DNA of 64,000 nt from Clostridia bacterium (GCA_017471765.1 JAFURT010000001.1:1-64000); one strand, 5' to 3'. Numbered from the stretch's first letter, positions 42,809 through 51,288 are shown. Numbers and translations: made by a program. The notes: generated by a model not told the origin, from the letters alone.

Positions 42809-44734
42809 ATGAAAGAGGTTTTTATCAGCTATAAAACAGAAGAGTTTGATGAGGCCAACTGGGTGCGGTCTACGCTGGAGCACAACGGTATATCCTGCTG
42901 GATGGCGCCGATGAGCATACCCGGTGGCTCCAGCTATGCGGTGGAGATTCCTCAGGCAATCAAAGGGTGCAAGGTGTTTGTGCTCATTTTGTCCGAGAAA
43001 TCACAGAGCTCCAAGTGGGTTCCCCGTGAACTGGATCAGGCCATTAACGAGGGTAAGATCATCATGCCCTTTATGCTGGAAAACTGTGCTCTCAAGGACG
43101 ATTTTAACTTCTATCTGACTAATGTACAGCGGTACAATGCCTACGAGAGCAAGGCAGCTACGATGGAAAAGATGATTTTGGAGATCAAGGCGGTGCTGGG
43201 GCAGAAGCCGCTTGTGTCCACCCCGGCTGAAGAAGAACCGGAAACCCCGGCGGCAGGGGAGAAGCCCAAACCGGAACCGCCTAAACCGGAGGAGCCCAAG
43301 CCGGAATCGCCCAAGCCGGAGCTTCCCGGACCGGAAGTGCCGAAACCGCCGGTGGGACCGCCAACGCCGCCGAAGGCGCAAGCACCCAAGGCGAAATCCC
43401 GTCCGGCAGCCAAGTCCTCTGCTCCCAGGCAGAAGAAAAAGCTGTTGCTGTTTGTTGCCATCGGTGTAGTGACGGCTCTGGTAGTAGGAATACTGCTGTC
43501 GGTCATTACCTCCTCGGCTAACACCATTGTGATTGCCGGTGAGACGTTCAAAAAGAGTGATTATTCGGTTGTTCTGGAGGATAAGACCCTTACGCAGAAT
43601 GACATTTTGCAGTTTGAAAAGTTTGATGACCTCAATACTATTTCCTTGACCGGATGTGCACTGCAGGGAAGCCTACGCGCCATGGGACAACACAATCTGA
43701 CCACTCTGGTATTGGCTCGCTGTGGGGTTACCCAGGAGCAACTGAAAACCCTGGAGCTGTCTGATGAGGTGTTTCGGCTGGATCTGTCCGGTAACCAGGA
43801 GATTACCGACCTGGCCCCGCTGAATTTGGCCAACAAGAACTACCTGTATGAGCTACATATCAGCGACACGGGCGTGACGGATATTACCCCGGTAGGGACA
43901 TTGCCGAAATTAGAGAAGCTGTATGTTAACCGTCTGGGGTTGCTCAATCTAGAAGGGCTGGAAAACTGCATTTATCTGCAGGAACTGCACGCCGTGGGTA
44001 ACGCTCTTACCACGCTTGAGGGGCTGGAGAACACCTCTAAACTGGCCCGGGTGTACCTCAACGATAACCAACTGACGGATATTACGCCTTTGGCCAGATC
44101 GGCAGAAACACTGACGGTGTTACAGGTGAATAACAATGCTCTGGCCTCGCTAGATGTGCTGAAGGCGTGCACGGCACTCAAATACCTGTCTGCCGACAAA
44201 AACAAGCTGACCGGCATTGAGGAATTGCCTCGCAAATCGCTGTCCGGCCTGTCGGTGGCGGACAATCAGCTCACGGCTATTGAAAAACCGTGGGGCTTGG
44301 TGGGCGACAGTGTGTATATGGATGTGTCCGGCAACCGGATCACCGAAAGGGTAGTCGTTACCGGGGATAAGGGCCGTATTCAACTGGATATGAGCGATAA
44401 TCCCCTGGTGGATTATGCATATGCCACTGACCACTATTACTCGAACCTGTTTATGCATGGTCTGCCGGCAGAGGATGACCCTGCCCACCATCTTGAAATC
44501 TTGATGGAGACCATTGAGGGAAGTCGGTTGGTAATTGACTATGGTGAAGGAATGGAAAAGGCGAATCTGGCTGAAAACGACAAATTCAACGAAGTTTATG
44601 TGGTGGATTGTCCGCTGTCTGCCCAGGTAGCTATGCAGGAGCTGCTGGGCTCCTACCGGGTACAGTTTGTGTCTGCGGATGAGGCGGCTGAGCTGGCCAT
44701 GTCCCTGCCCTATGAGATGCAGTATGATGAGTAA
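42809..44734 (+). CDS. TIR-transmembrane-LRR receptor-like protein
   Basis: 641 residues. A TIR domain (1-~125) opens MKEVFISYKTEEFDEANWVR and has SSKWVPRELDQA, with E74 at the position of the catalytic Glu of NAD-cleaving TIRs. A Pro/Lys/Glu-rich linker (~135-205) ends in Lys-rich QKKK, followed by one membrane helix (~212-235, LLLFVAIGVVTALVVGILLS). The outer part holds about nine leucine-rich repeats (DLSGNQEITDLAPL, VYLNDNQLTDITPL). Positive charges before the helix put TIR inside and LRR outside, like a Toll receptor with reversed order. ATG 42809 was used; a GTG at 42803 is equally spaced from GGAAGG. TIR activity is inferred. Confidence 0.85.
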   Translation: MKEVFISYKTEEFDEANWVRSTLEHNGISCWMAPMSIPGGSSYAVEIPQAIKGCKVFVLILSEKSQSSKWVPRELDQAINEGKIIMPFMLENCALKDDFNFYLTNVQRYNAYESKAATMEKMILEIKAVLGQKPLVSTPAEEEPETPAAGEKPKPEPPKPEEPKPESPKPELPGPEVPKPPVGPPTPPKAQAPKAKSRPAAKSSAPRQKKKLLLFVAIGVVTALVVGILLSVITSSANTIVIAGETFKKSDYSVVLEDKTLTQNDILQFEKFDDLNTISLTGCALQGSLRAMGQHNLTTLVLARCGVTQEQLKTLELSDEVFRLDLSGNQEITDLAPLNLANKNYLYELHISDTGVTDITPVGTLPKLEKLYVNRLGLLNLEGLENCIYLQELHAVGNALTTLEGLENTSKLARVYLNDNQLTDITPLARSAETLTVLQVNNNALASLDVLKACTALKYLSADKNKLTGIEELPRKSLSGLSVADNQLTAIEKPWGLVGDSVYMDVSGNRITERVVVTGDKGRIQLDMSDNPLVDYAYATDHYYSNLFMHGLPAEDDPAHHLEILMETIEGSRLVIDYGEGMEKANLAENDKFNEVYVVDCPLSAQVAMQELLGSYRVQFVSADEAAELAMSLPYEMQYDE

Positions 44735-44744
44735 GGAGTAGACT

Positions 44745-45149
44745 ATGCACCTGATCGTGTGTTTGGATAAAAGGGACGGCATGCTGTTCAATCGCCGTCG
44801 GCAGAGCAGTGACCGCTTGCTTCGGCAACGGCTGCTGGCCATGGTAGGGGACAGGAAACTGTGGATGAACAGCTATTCCGCTCGGCAGTTTGAGGAAGGC
44901 GCATCCATTACGGTGGAAGAGGCGTTTCTGGAACTGGCGGGGGAGGAAGATGTCTGCTTCGTGGAGAACGTGGTGGTCACCCCCTATGCAGACCGGGTGA
45001 AAAGCATCACCGTCTACCGCTGGGATAAGGTGTATCCGGCGGATACAGTGTTCCCCTGGGAGGGGTTCTCCGGCTTCCGGTTGGAACAGGCCGTTGAGTT
45101 TGCCGGATATTCCCACCCAACGATAACAGAAGAGAGGTATTGCCGATGA
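44745..45149 (+). CDS. Conserved hypothetical protein
   Basis: 134 residues, no signal peptide or membrane helix. It opens MHLIVCLDKRDGMLFNRRRQ and contains LWMNSYSARQF and YRWDKVYPADTVFPW. I recall similar small proteins in related Clostridia without a known role. TAAGGAG precedes the ATG. Its stop overlaps the nuclease start (ATGA), so translation is probably coupled. Function unknown. Confidence 0.7.
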   Translation: MHLIVCLDKRDGMLFNRRRQSSDRLLRQRLLAMVGDRKLWMNSYSARQFEEGASITVEEAFLELAGEEDVCFVENVVVTPYADRVKSITVYRWDKVYPADTVFPWEGFSGFRLEQAVEFAGYSHPTITEERYCR

Positions 45150-46057
45150 AGATGCGGTATAAGCTGTTGGCGCTGTTGCTGGCGATACTGCTGTTGTGTA
45201 GTGGCTGTAAGCGTGCGCCGGCGCCGCCGGAGAGCAGTGAGGCCACCTCTGTGCCTACGAGCCAGGAGGAGGCGGTGCTCACCGTTGAGACCGTGCCGGC
45301 GTATAGTGGGGCGGCCTATGTGGCGCTGAAAGGAAATCAGCCGGATTTCACCGAGGCGGATATGACCACGGTATCGTATGAATCCTACAGCGACCTGGAT
45401 GCTTTGGGACGATGCGGCGTGACCATGGCCTGCGTGGGGCAGGATATTATGCCCACGGAGGACCGGGGCAGTATCGGCCAGGTGAAGCCTACCGGCTGGC
45501 ACACAGTGAAATATGACTGCGTGGACGGGAAATATCTGTATAACCGTTGCCACCTGATCGGATACCAACTCACCGGCGAAAATGCCAATGGGCGCAACCT
45601 CATTACCGGCACCCGGTATCTTAACATTGAGGGGATGCTCCCCTTTGAGGATATGGTGGCGGACTATGTTAAGGAGACCGGCAATCATGTACTGTACCGG
45701 GTGACGCCTGTTTTTAAGGAAAACAACCTGTTGGCCAGCGGTGTGGTGATGGAGGGCTGGTCGGTGGAGGATGCCGGCGAGGGTGTCTGCTTCCATGTAT
45801 ATGCTTATAATGTGCAACCGGGTGTGCAGATCGATTATGCCACCGGCGACAGTGCGTTGGGAGAGGTTCCCACCACCACGGCGGCGCCGCAGGCGGACGC
45901 CCAAACCTATATTTTGAATACCAATTCAAAGAAGTTCCACCTGCCTACCTGCGGTTTGGCCGAGGACATCAAGGAGAGCAACCGAAGGACGGTGACCGAA
46001 AACCGGGAGGAACTAATTGACCAGGGGTATTCTCCCTGCAAATCTTGTAACCCATAA
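45146..46057 (+). CDS. Lipoprotein DNA/RNA non-specific endonuclease with Cys-rich tail
   Basis: 303 residues. A lipoprotein signal (LLALLLAILLLCSGC, lipobox Cys at ~20) implies an outer-membrane-face anchor on the cytoplasmic membrane. The nuclease core YNRCHLIGYQLTGENANGRN resembles the beta-beta-alpha-metal endonucleases (EndA/NucA type: catalytic His, metal Asn). A C-terminal module (KFHLPTCGLAEDI ... YSPCKSCNP) has the H-x4-C...C-x2-C look of Ada-type metal binding. It degrades extracellular nucleic acid for feeding, DNA uptake or defence; which one is not shown. Coupled to the preceding unknown gene in the TIR run. Confidence 0.8.
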   Translation: MKMRYKLLALLLAILLLCSGCKRAPAPPESSEATSVPTSQEEAVLTVETVPAYSGAAYVALKGNQPDFTEADMTTVSYESYSDLDALGRCGVTMACVGQDIMPTEDRGSIGQVKPTGWHTVKYDCVDGKYLYNRCHLIGYQLTGENANGRNLITGTRYLNIEGMLPFEDMVADYVKETGNHVLYRVTPVFKENNLLASGVVMEGWSVEDAGEGVCFHVYAYNVQPGVQIDYATGDSALGEVPTTTAAPQADAQTYILNTNSKKFHLPTCGLAEDIKESNRRTVTENREELIDQGYSPCKSCNP

Positions 46058-46104
46058 ATGCATAGACTCGGTATATCAGCGATAGATGATTGTGGGGGAG
46101 AACG

Positions 46105-47463
46105 ATGGAGGTTCTGTCAAAAACGAATAATGGGATACTGCCCCGCGTGCTGTCTTGGTGTGGGTATAGTGTGCTGTTCCTTCTGCTTACGCTGACAGTT
46201 AACGGGTATCTGGCTGTCCGAGAACTCCCCACGTTGCTGTGGATAGGAATCCCTGGCTTTTTAACGGCCAATTTGTTGCCGGGCTGGTGGGGTAAGGCGA
46301 TGCCGTCCTTGCGTTTGCGTATTTGCCGTCATGGTGCTGCTTTGCTGTGTCTGTTCTTAGGGGCGACGGTGGTGACGGTAGGCTTTCATGTATATTTGGC
46401 GTGGCATTTTCTGCCGGAGCGATGGACAGACCTGCTATTCAGTGTTCTGGTGGCTACCGCTCTGCTGGCTGTGACATTCTGGCACGGGATCGTGTGTATA
46501 TATGCCACATCCGGGCAGATGCGACTTAAATACCGGATCATTGGCCTGTTGTGTGGCCTGCTTCCGGTGGTGAATATCGTTGCGTTGGGATGCATTTTGC
46601 ATGTGGTGTTTACAGAATTGCGCGTAGAGGGGGAGAAGGAAGCTCTCAATCGCTACCGTGAGGCAGAACGCATTTGCGCTACACGATATCCGATTTTACT
46701 TGTTCATGGGGTATTTTTCCGGGATAGCCGCTATTTCAACTATTGGGGGCGTATTCCGGAGCAACTTATCCGTAACGGTGCCAAAGTATACTATGGCGAA
46801 CAGCCCTCTGCCGCTTCGGTTGCGGAGTGTGGTGCTTATTTGGCCCGGCGTATCCGGCAAATCACCGAAGATACCGGATGTGGCAAGGTGCACATCATCG
46901 CCCATTCCAAGGGTGGGTTGGATTGTCGTTGGGCCCTCGCCTACGGTGGCGCAGCTCCGTATGTAGCTTCCCTAACGACGGTGAACACCCCTCACAGAGG
47001 CTGTTTGTTTGCGGATTATCTGCTGGAGAAAGCACCTGCCGATCTTCAGAGAAAGGTTGCGGCAGTCTACAATGGGGCGCTGACTCCGTTCGAAAAGAAG
47101 CCGGATTTTCTGGCGGCTGTTACCGATCTGACAGCGGCGGCTTGTGAGCAGTTTGACACCATGCCATCTCCGCCAGACGTTGTGTGCCGCAGTATTGGCT
47201 CGGTGATCAAAAAAGCCACAGGGGGGCAGTTCCCACTGAATTATTCCTACCATTTGGTTAAATGGTTTGACGGCCCTAATGATGGGCTGGTAGGAGAAGG
47301 TGCTTTTTCCTGGGGGGATACGTATACATTGCTGACCGTTCCCGGCAAGCGGGGCATCTCTCACGGAGATATGATTGATCTTAACCGAGAGAATATTCCC
47401 GGCTTTGATGTGCGGGAGTTCTATGTACAGTTGGTGGCTGACCTGAAAAGCCGGGGAATGTAG
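46105..47463 (+). CDS. Membrane-anchored triacylglycerol lipase-like alpha/beta hydrolase
   Basis: 452 residues. The N-terminal ~170 residues hold about four hydrophobic helices. The alpha/beta-hydrolase core starts RYPILLVHGVFFRDS, with nucleophile motif IIAHSKGGLD, Asp in DGPNDGLVGE and His in ISHGDMIDL, giving a full triad. The HSKGG form is common in Gram-positive lipases. NTPHRG is also conserved. GGGGGAG precedes ATG 46105. Hydrolyses lipid esters at the membrane; substrate unproven. Begins 47 bases after the nuclease gene, so it may extend the same operon. Confidence 0.82.
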   Translation: MEVLSKTNNGILPRVLSWCGYSVLFLLLTLTVNGYLAVRELPTLLWIGIPGFLTANLLPGWWGKAMPSLRLRICRHGAALLCLFLGATVVTVGFHVYLAWHFLPERWTDLLFSVLVATALLAVTFWHGIVCIYATSGQMRLKYRIIGLLCGLLPVVNIVALGCILHVVFTELRVEGEKEALNRYREAERICATRYPILLVHGVFFRDSRYFNYWGRIPEQLIRNGAKVYYGEQPSAASVAECGAYLARRIRQITEDTGCGKVHIIAHSKGGLDCRWALAYGGAAPYVASLTTVNTPHRGCLFADYLLEKAPADLQRKVAAVYNGALTPFEKKPDFLAAVTDLTAAACEQFDTMPSPPDVVCRSIGSVIKKATGGQFPLNYSYHLVKWFDGPNDGLVGEGAFSWGDTYTLLTVPGKRGISHGDMIDLNRENIPGFDVREFYVQLVADLKSRGM

Positions 47464-47509
47464 CCCAGATGTGACTATATCTATCAAAAGGCTATCGGAG
47501 GATAAGAAA

Positions 47510-48355
47510 ATGAAAAAGCTATTACTATGTGTGTGGTGTTTGGTGCTGTTGGCGGTCAGCCTGCCGGTTTATGCGGTTGAGCCGGCTACCGTAACGACGA
47601 CGGCTTCGGCCACCGCTGTGAAGGCGGGGGATGAGGTGACCTTTACCATCCATGTGACCGGTGTGGAAAAGTCGTCGTCTATGGCTCTGCAACCCGGAAA
47701 AGGGTTTGACAGCCGGGTGTTTGAATTCGTGTCGGGCAAGTGGCTGATCCAAGGTGCGCTTGCTGATGTGGATACGGCGAAACTGAACGCTGTTATCGGC
47801 TTCCAGAAGGCGATGGCACTGGAGGGGGAAGTGTTCACCTTCACCCTGCGTGTGAAGGCCACGGCGCCCGGTGGCGCTACCACGGTCAAGGTGCCGGCGG
47901 TCATCGATGGAGAAGATACGGTTTACCTTGTGGGGTGTACGATGACGGTGGCCGGTACACAGACTCCTGCTGTTACCACGACAGAGGCCTCCTCCGGTCA
48001 AAATACGACTGCCCGGGGAACCACTACAGCCCGCCCGGCCAATACAGACAGCGTGTTTGGCACGACGATGACGAACGGCACTGTGACCGGCCAGCCTGTG
48101 GGTACGGCGGCGCAAAGCACGCCCCTTGGCGGTGTGACGGAGACAACGCAACCGGCAGCCGGTGGCACAACCGAACAGTTAACAGCCAGCAGTACGTCCG
48201 TGAAGGCAGATACCTTTACAGATAAAACGGAGAGTGAGAATGTAGCCCGGCCGTTTGTGGACACCAGTGACCTGTGGATGTGGATCGTTATTGCAGGTGT
48301 AGCGTTGGCGGTAGCGGCCGTGTGCGTGATTGTTGGCTTGCGCCGTAAAGGATAA
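47510..48355 (+). CDS. Membrane-anchored cohesin-like surface protein
   Basis: 281 residues. Signal peptide MKKLLLCVWCLVLLAVSLP..YAVEP, then a ~140-residue beta domain of cohesin type (VTTTASATAVKAGDEVTFTI, VFTFTLRVKATAPGG), a Thr/Ala-rich stalk (~155-235) and one C-terminal membrane helix (MWIVIAGVALAVAAVCVIVG) with RRKG tail. Cohesins bind dockerins on cell-surface enzymes, but without a dockerin in the window the partner is unknown. Start 47510 has GGAGG upstream. Confidence 0.7.
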   Translation: MKKLLLCVWCLVLLAVSLPVYAVEPATVTTTASATAVKAGDEVTFTIHVTGVEKSSSMALQPGKGFDSRVFEFVSGKWLIQGALADVDTAKLNAVIGFQKAMALEGEVFTFTLRVKATAPGGATTVKVPAVIDGEDTVYLVGCTMTVAGTQTPAVTTTEASSGQNTTARGTTTARPANTDSVFGTTMTNGTVTGQPVGTAAQSTPLGGVTETTQPAAGGTTEQLTASSTSVKADTFTDKTESENVARPFVDTSDLWMWIVIAGVALAVAAVCVIVGLRRKG

Positions 48356-48406
48356 GGTTGCTCTTATTGGCGAAATAATCTCAAATTATGTAAATGAGGG
48401 TTAAGG

Positions 48407-49162
48407 ATGAAACTGTTATCCATTGGCAACAGCTTTTCCCAGGATGCGCAATATTGGCTACACCGCATGGCGGTTTTGAGCGGCGCAGAGCTGGAAACGG
48501 TCAATTTGGTCATAGGTGGCTGTAGCCTGGAGACCCACTGTGCCCATATCCATGATGGCGAGGCCGCCTATTGCTTGGAATGTAATGGGGTGAGTACAGG
48601 ACGGATGGTTACTCTGGAGGAGGGGCTTTTGCTGGATGCCTTTGATGTGATTACATTACAGCAGGCCAGCCATTTCAGCGGTCGCCCCCAGACCTATCTG
48701 CCCTATTTGCCGGAGTTGGCTGCCTTTTGCCGCAAAAAGCAACCGGATGCGGTGTTGTATTTTCATCAGACCTGGGCATACAACAGCGATACGATACATG
48801 GAGCCTTTGGGGTTTATAATCATGACCAGCAGGAGATGTTCCGCCGGATACAGGACTGCAGTGCGTTGGCGTCCGGGCTGATTGGTGCCCCTTTGCTCCC
48901 GGTAGGGGAGGTTATTCAGACACTGCGGGAGACTGTCCCGGAGTTTGCCTACGAAAATGGTGGTCGGTCCCTTTGCGTAGAGGATGGATTCCACCTGTCC
49001 ACGGATTACGGCCGGTTTTCTGCCGCAGCGGTGTGGTTTCGTGTACTGACCGGCCGTCTGCCGGTGACAGTGGGATATGAGGGCTTGGAGCCGGCACTGC
49101 TAGAGAAGATTATCGCCGTTGTTGACCAAGTGGTAGGGAAGTATTATGAGGATAAGGCATAA
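48407..49162 (+). CDS. DUF4886 (SGNH-like) protein
   Basis: 251 residues opening MKLLSIGNSFSQDAQYW, the Gly-Asn-Ser block (S9) of DUF4886 proteins, an SGNH-hydrolase relative. VITLQQASHFSG gives a Gln/Ala block and DGFHLSTDYGRF the Asp-x-x-His end. Cytoplasmic; probable carbohydrate or acyl esterase. Its end overlaps the following SDR gene by 17 bases. Confidence 0.75.
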   Translation: MKLLSIGNSFSQDAQYWLHRMAVLSGAELETVNLVIGGCSLETHCAHIHDGEAAYCLECNGVSTGRMVTLEEGLLLDAFDVITLQQASHFSGRPQTYLPYLPELAAFCRKKQPDAVLYFHQTWAYNSDTIHGAFGVYNHDQQEMFRRIQDCSALASGLIGAPLLPVGEVIQTLRETVPEFAYENGGRSLCVEDGFHLSTDYGRFSAAAVWFRVLTGRLPVTVGYEGLEPALLEKIIAVVDQVVGKYYEDKA

Positions 49163-50066
49163 TAGAGGATGCGAAAAATGGATAACCGCGAACACGGCTG
49201 ACCTGAAAGGAAAGCGGATAGCGGTATTCGGCTCTACCGGTGGTATTGGCCGGGAACTTTGCCGGTATATCCTGCGTCTAGGCGGCGAACTGATATTGGT
49301 CAACAGAAACGCCTGTAAAGCAGAAGGACTTGTCGGGCAGTTGCGCAAAGAATTCCCAGCCGCCCCCATCACCGGCGTGACGGCTGACCTGGAGGACATT
49401 GTCTCGGTGGAGGCGGCATGCCGGGAACTGCTCCGCTTGGAGGTGGATGCGGTTATCCACAATGCCGGAGCATACAGCATTCCCCGTACCCGGTGCTCTA
49501 CCGGTTTTGATGCAGTGTTTCAGATCAATTTCGTCTCGCCCTACTACATCACCTGCCGGTTGGCGGAGCATTTGGCCGCCCGCCGGGGACGTGTGGTGGT
49601 GGTGGGGAGCATTGCCCATAATTATGCCAAGACCGACCCGCAGGATAGGACCTTTGCCACCCGGCGCCAGGCAAGTCTGGCCTATGGCAATGCCAAGCGG
49701 CATCTGATGTATGCGGCATACGGTTGGGCAGATAAAAATCCGGCTGTGGGGATGGCGGTGACCCATCCGGGCATCACCTTCACCAATATTACCGCCCATT
49801 ATCCGCCCTGGCTGTTTGTCCTTATCAAGCATCCTATGAAATGGCTGTTCATGCCTCCGCGTAAGGCGGCGCTGAACATTATAGCCGGGCTGTTTACCGA
49901 TACGCCACCCGGCACATGGATCGGCCCCCGGCTGTTTAATGTGTGGGGGCTTCCACGGAAAAAGACGCTTTGCACAGCCTCCCAGGAGGAGCAGCGTGCT
50001 ATCATTGCCTATGCAGAGACGCTGTATGAGACGTTGGCGGATACTTATGTAGCAAAAAAGGAGTGA
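49146..50066 (+). CDS. Short-chain dehydrogenase/reductase
   Basis: 306 residues. Rossmann motif IAVFGSTGGIGRELC, NAGAYSIPRTRC (NAG), and the active-site pair in SLAYGNAKRHL (Y-x3-K). NADP- or NAD-dependent alcohol/ketone conversion. The first ~16 residues (MRIRHNRGCEKW) look unlike the family and come from overlap with DUF4886; an ATG at 49178 behind AGAGGATG is out of frame, so a small frame change near the start is possible. Shares a terminator with the convergent TIGR04076 gene. Confidence 0.8.
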   Translation: MRIRHNRGCEKWITANTADLKGKRIAVFGSTGGIGRELCRYILRLGGELILVNRNACKAEGLVGQLRKEFPAAPITGVTADLEDIVSVEAACRELLRLEVDAVIHNAGAYSIPRTRCSTGFDAVFQINFVSPYYITCRLAEHLAARRGRVVVVGSIAHNYAKTDPQDRTFATRRQASLAYGNAKRHLMYAAYGWADKNPAVGMAVTHPGITFTNITAHYPPWLFVLIKHPMKWLFMPPRKAALNIIAGLFTDTPPGTWIGPRLFNVWGLPRKKTLCTASQEEQRAIIAYAETLYETLADTYVAKKE

Positions 50067-50086
50067 GCCGTTGCTCACTCCTTTTT
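50055..50086. terminator. Bidirectional terminator between convergent genes
   Basis: AAAAAGGAGTGAGC pairs with GCTCACTCCTTTTT, loop CGTT; it overlaps both stop codons (50064-50066 and 50075-50077). Confidence 0.9.
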
Positions 50087-50392
50087 ATCATCCTCAATGG
50101 TTTCTACAAAAAAGCTTACCGGACGGAATCCGTCATTACAGGACAGCATGGCCGAGTGGGGATTTTTCATCCACCCGTCATAGAAGTTTCCGCCGCCCTG
50201 TGCCAGCGTCTGCACAAAGGGGGAGAGAGTCTCCCAGGCACTGTCGCAGAAGCCTGTGGGCTTTTGTCCGTCTTTGGCAAAAAAGACCTGTCCCAGTTGT
50301 ATATCGCAGGAATGCTCAATAGGGTTTTCGTATTGCTCGATAAGGTCGGTATAACAGGCTTTTCGTATGACAGTGATCTTTACGGTATACAT
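50075..50392 (-). CDS. TIGR04076 family protein
   Basis: 105 residues matching the layout of TIGR04076: MYTVKITVIRKACYTDLIEQ, IQLGQVFFAKDGQ, GFCDSAWETLSPFVQTLAQG, GNFYDGWMKNP, and the end MLSCNDGFRPVSFFVE. A small cysteine-containing protein of unknown role, often in anaerobes. GGAGGGAG precedes the ATG. Confidence 0.8.
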   Translation of the reverse strand: MYTVKITVIRKACYTDLIEQYENPIEHSCDIQLGQVFFAKDGQKPTGFCDSAWETLSPFVQTLAQGGGNFYDGWMKNPHSAMLSCNDGFRPVSFFVETIEDDKKE

Positions 50393-50428
50393 AGTGCTCC
50401 CTCCCTTGGTGAGTATACCACAGTCAAA

Positions 50429-51142
50429 TTATTTTTGGCGCAGGTCTACATGGAAAATGTATTTATCCCCACGCACGATGGATTTGGTGTATTCAATGAG
50501 TAAGTCTCCCTCATAGCTGAAGCGTTCCAGCAGGATGCAGGGAGAGTTAGGCGGCATTTGCAACAGGCTTTTTTCTTCCGGGCGTGGCATAACAGGACGG
50601 AGGGTCTCCCGAATGCTGTCAGCGTGGAAATTATAGTTTTTTCGCAGGAAATCGTACAGCGATCCCTTGGACAGCGCATCCAGGTCCAGTTCGGCAAACC
50701 GGGCGCAGGGGAGATACGTGGTCTCCAGCATTAAGGGATATTCCTTGGCGGAGCGCAACCGCACGATCTGATGAAAGGTAGCACCCGGGGCGCATTCGGC
50801 GTTGCGAGCCAAGGAGGTGTCGGCTGTTACTTGCTCATACCCGACGATGGTGTTCTGGATAAGCACACCGCTGTTTTTCAGGGTGTCGGCAAAGGAATAA
50901 AACTGGGTCAGCGGTTGGGTGTACACCTGGGGCTTGATAAAGGTGCCGTTGCCCTGCACGGTATAGACTACGTCGGATTCTTTCAGCAATTGCATGGCCT
51001 GCCGGATGGTAGAACGGCTGACGTGGTATTTATCGCATAGGTAGCGCTCGGAGGGGAGAGGGGCGTTTTCGGCGTATTCTCCGTTCCGGATGGCGGCCAG
51101 GATTTTTTCGTAGATTTGTACATACAGGGCAGAGCTGTGCAT
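50429..51142 (-). CDS. GntR/HutC family transcriptional regulator (UTRA domain)
   Basis: 237 residues. The N-terminal winged helix reads APLPSERYLCDKYHVSRSTI and RQAMQLLKESDVVYTVQGNG (residues ~25-68); the C-terminal UTRA ligand domain contains RLRSAKEYPLMLETTYLP and SPCILLERFSYEGDLLIEY. HutC-type repressors such as NagR/DasR sense phosphorylated sugars. Divergent from the kinase and hexosaminidase genes, so control by an amino-sugar phosphate is likely. Its own promoter overlaps a candidate operator. Confidence 0.85.
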   Translation of the reverse strand: MHSSALYVQIYEKILAAIRNGEYAENAPLPSERYLCDKYHVSRSTIRQAMQLLKESDVVYTVQGNGTFIKPQVYTQPLTQFYSFADTLKNSGVLIQNTIVGYEQVTADTSLARNAECAPGATFHQIVRLRSAKEYPLMLETTYLPCARFAELDLDALSKGSLYDFLRKNYNFHADSIRETLRPVMPRPEEKSLLQMPPNSPCILLERFSYEGDLLIEYTKSIVRGDKYIFHVDLRQK

Positions 51143-51172
51143 GGTTGGATGCCTCCTTTACTCGACATCTTT

Positions 51173-51201
51173 ATTGTACCAAAACCAACCGGCTGGTGCA
51201 A
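51173..51201 (-). promoter_or_regulatory. GntR gene promoter overlapping a candidate operator
   Basis: Minus strand: -35 TTGCAC (51196-51201), 17-base spacer, -10 TACAAT (51173-51178). The half-sites TTGTACCA (51174-51181) and TGGTGCAA (51194-51201) overlap both elements, suggesting autoregulation. Confidence 0.6.
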
Positions 51202-51223
51202 GGGGGAACGGAAAAAAGCCCAC

Positions 51224-51240
51224 TTGTACCAGTGGTATGG
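51224..51240. promoter_or_regulatory. Second GntR-type operator candidate
   Basis: TTGTACCAGTGGTATGG with the dyad TACCA-G-TGGTA (51227-51237). The octamer TTGTACCA repeats exactly 50 bases from the first site. Confidence 0.5.
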
Positions 51241-51288
51241 TTTTTGCCGGCGATAGCGTTTTGGAAAGACAAAAAAGGCGGGATATAC

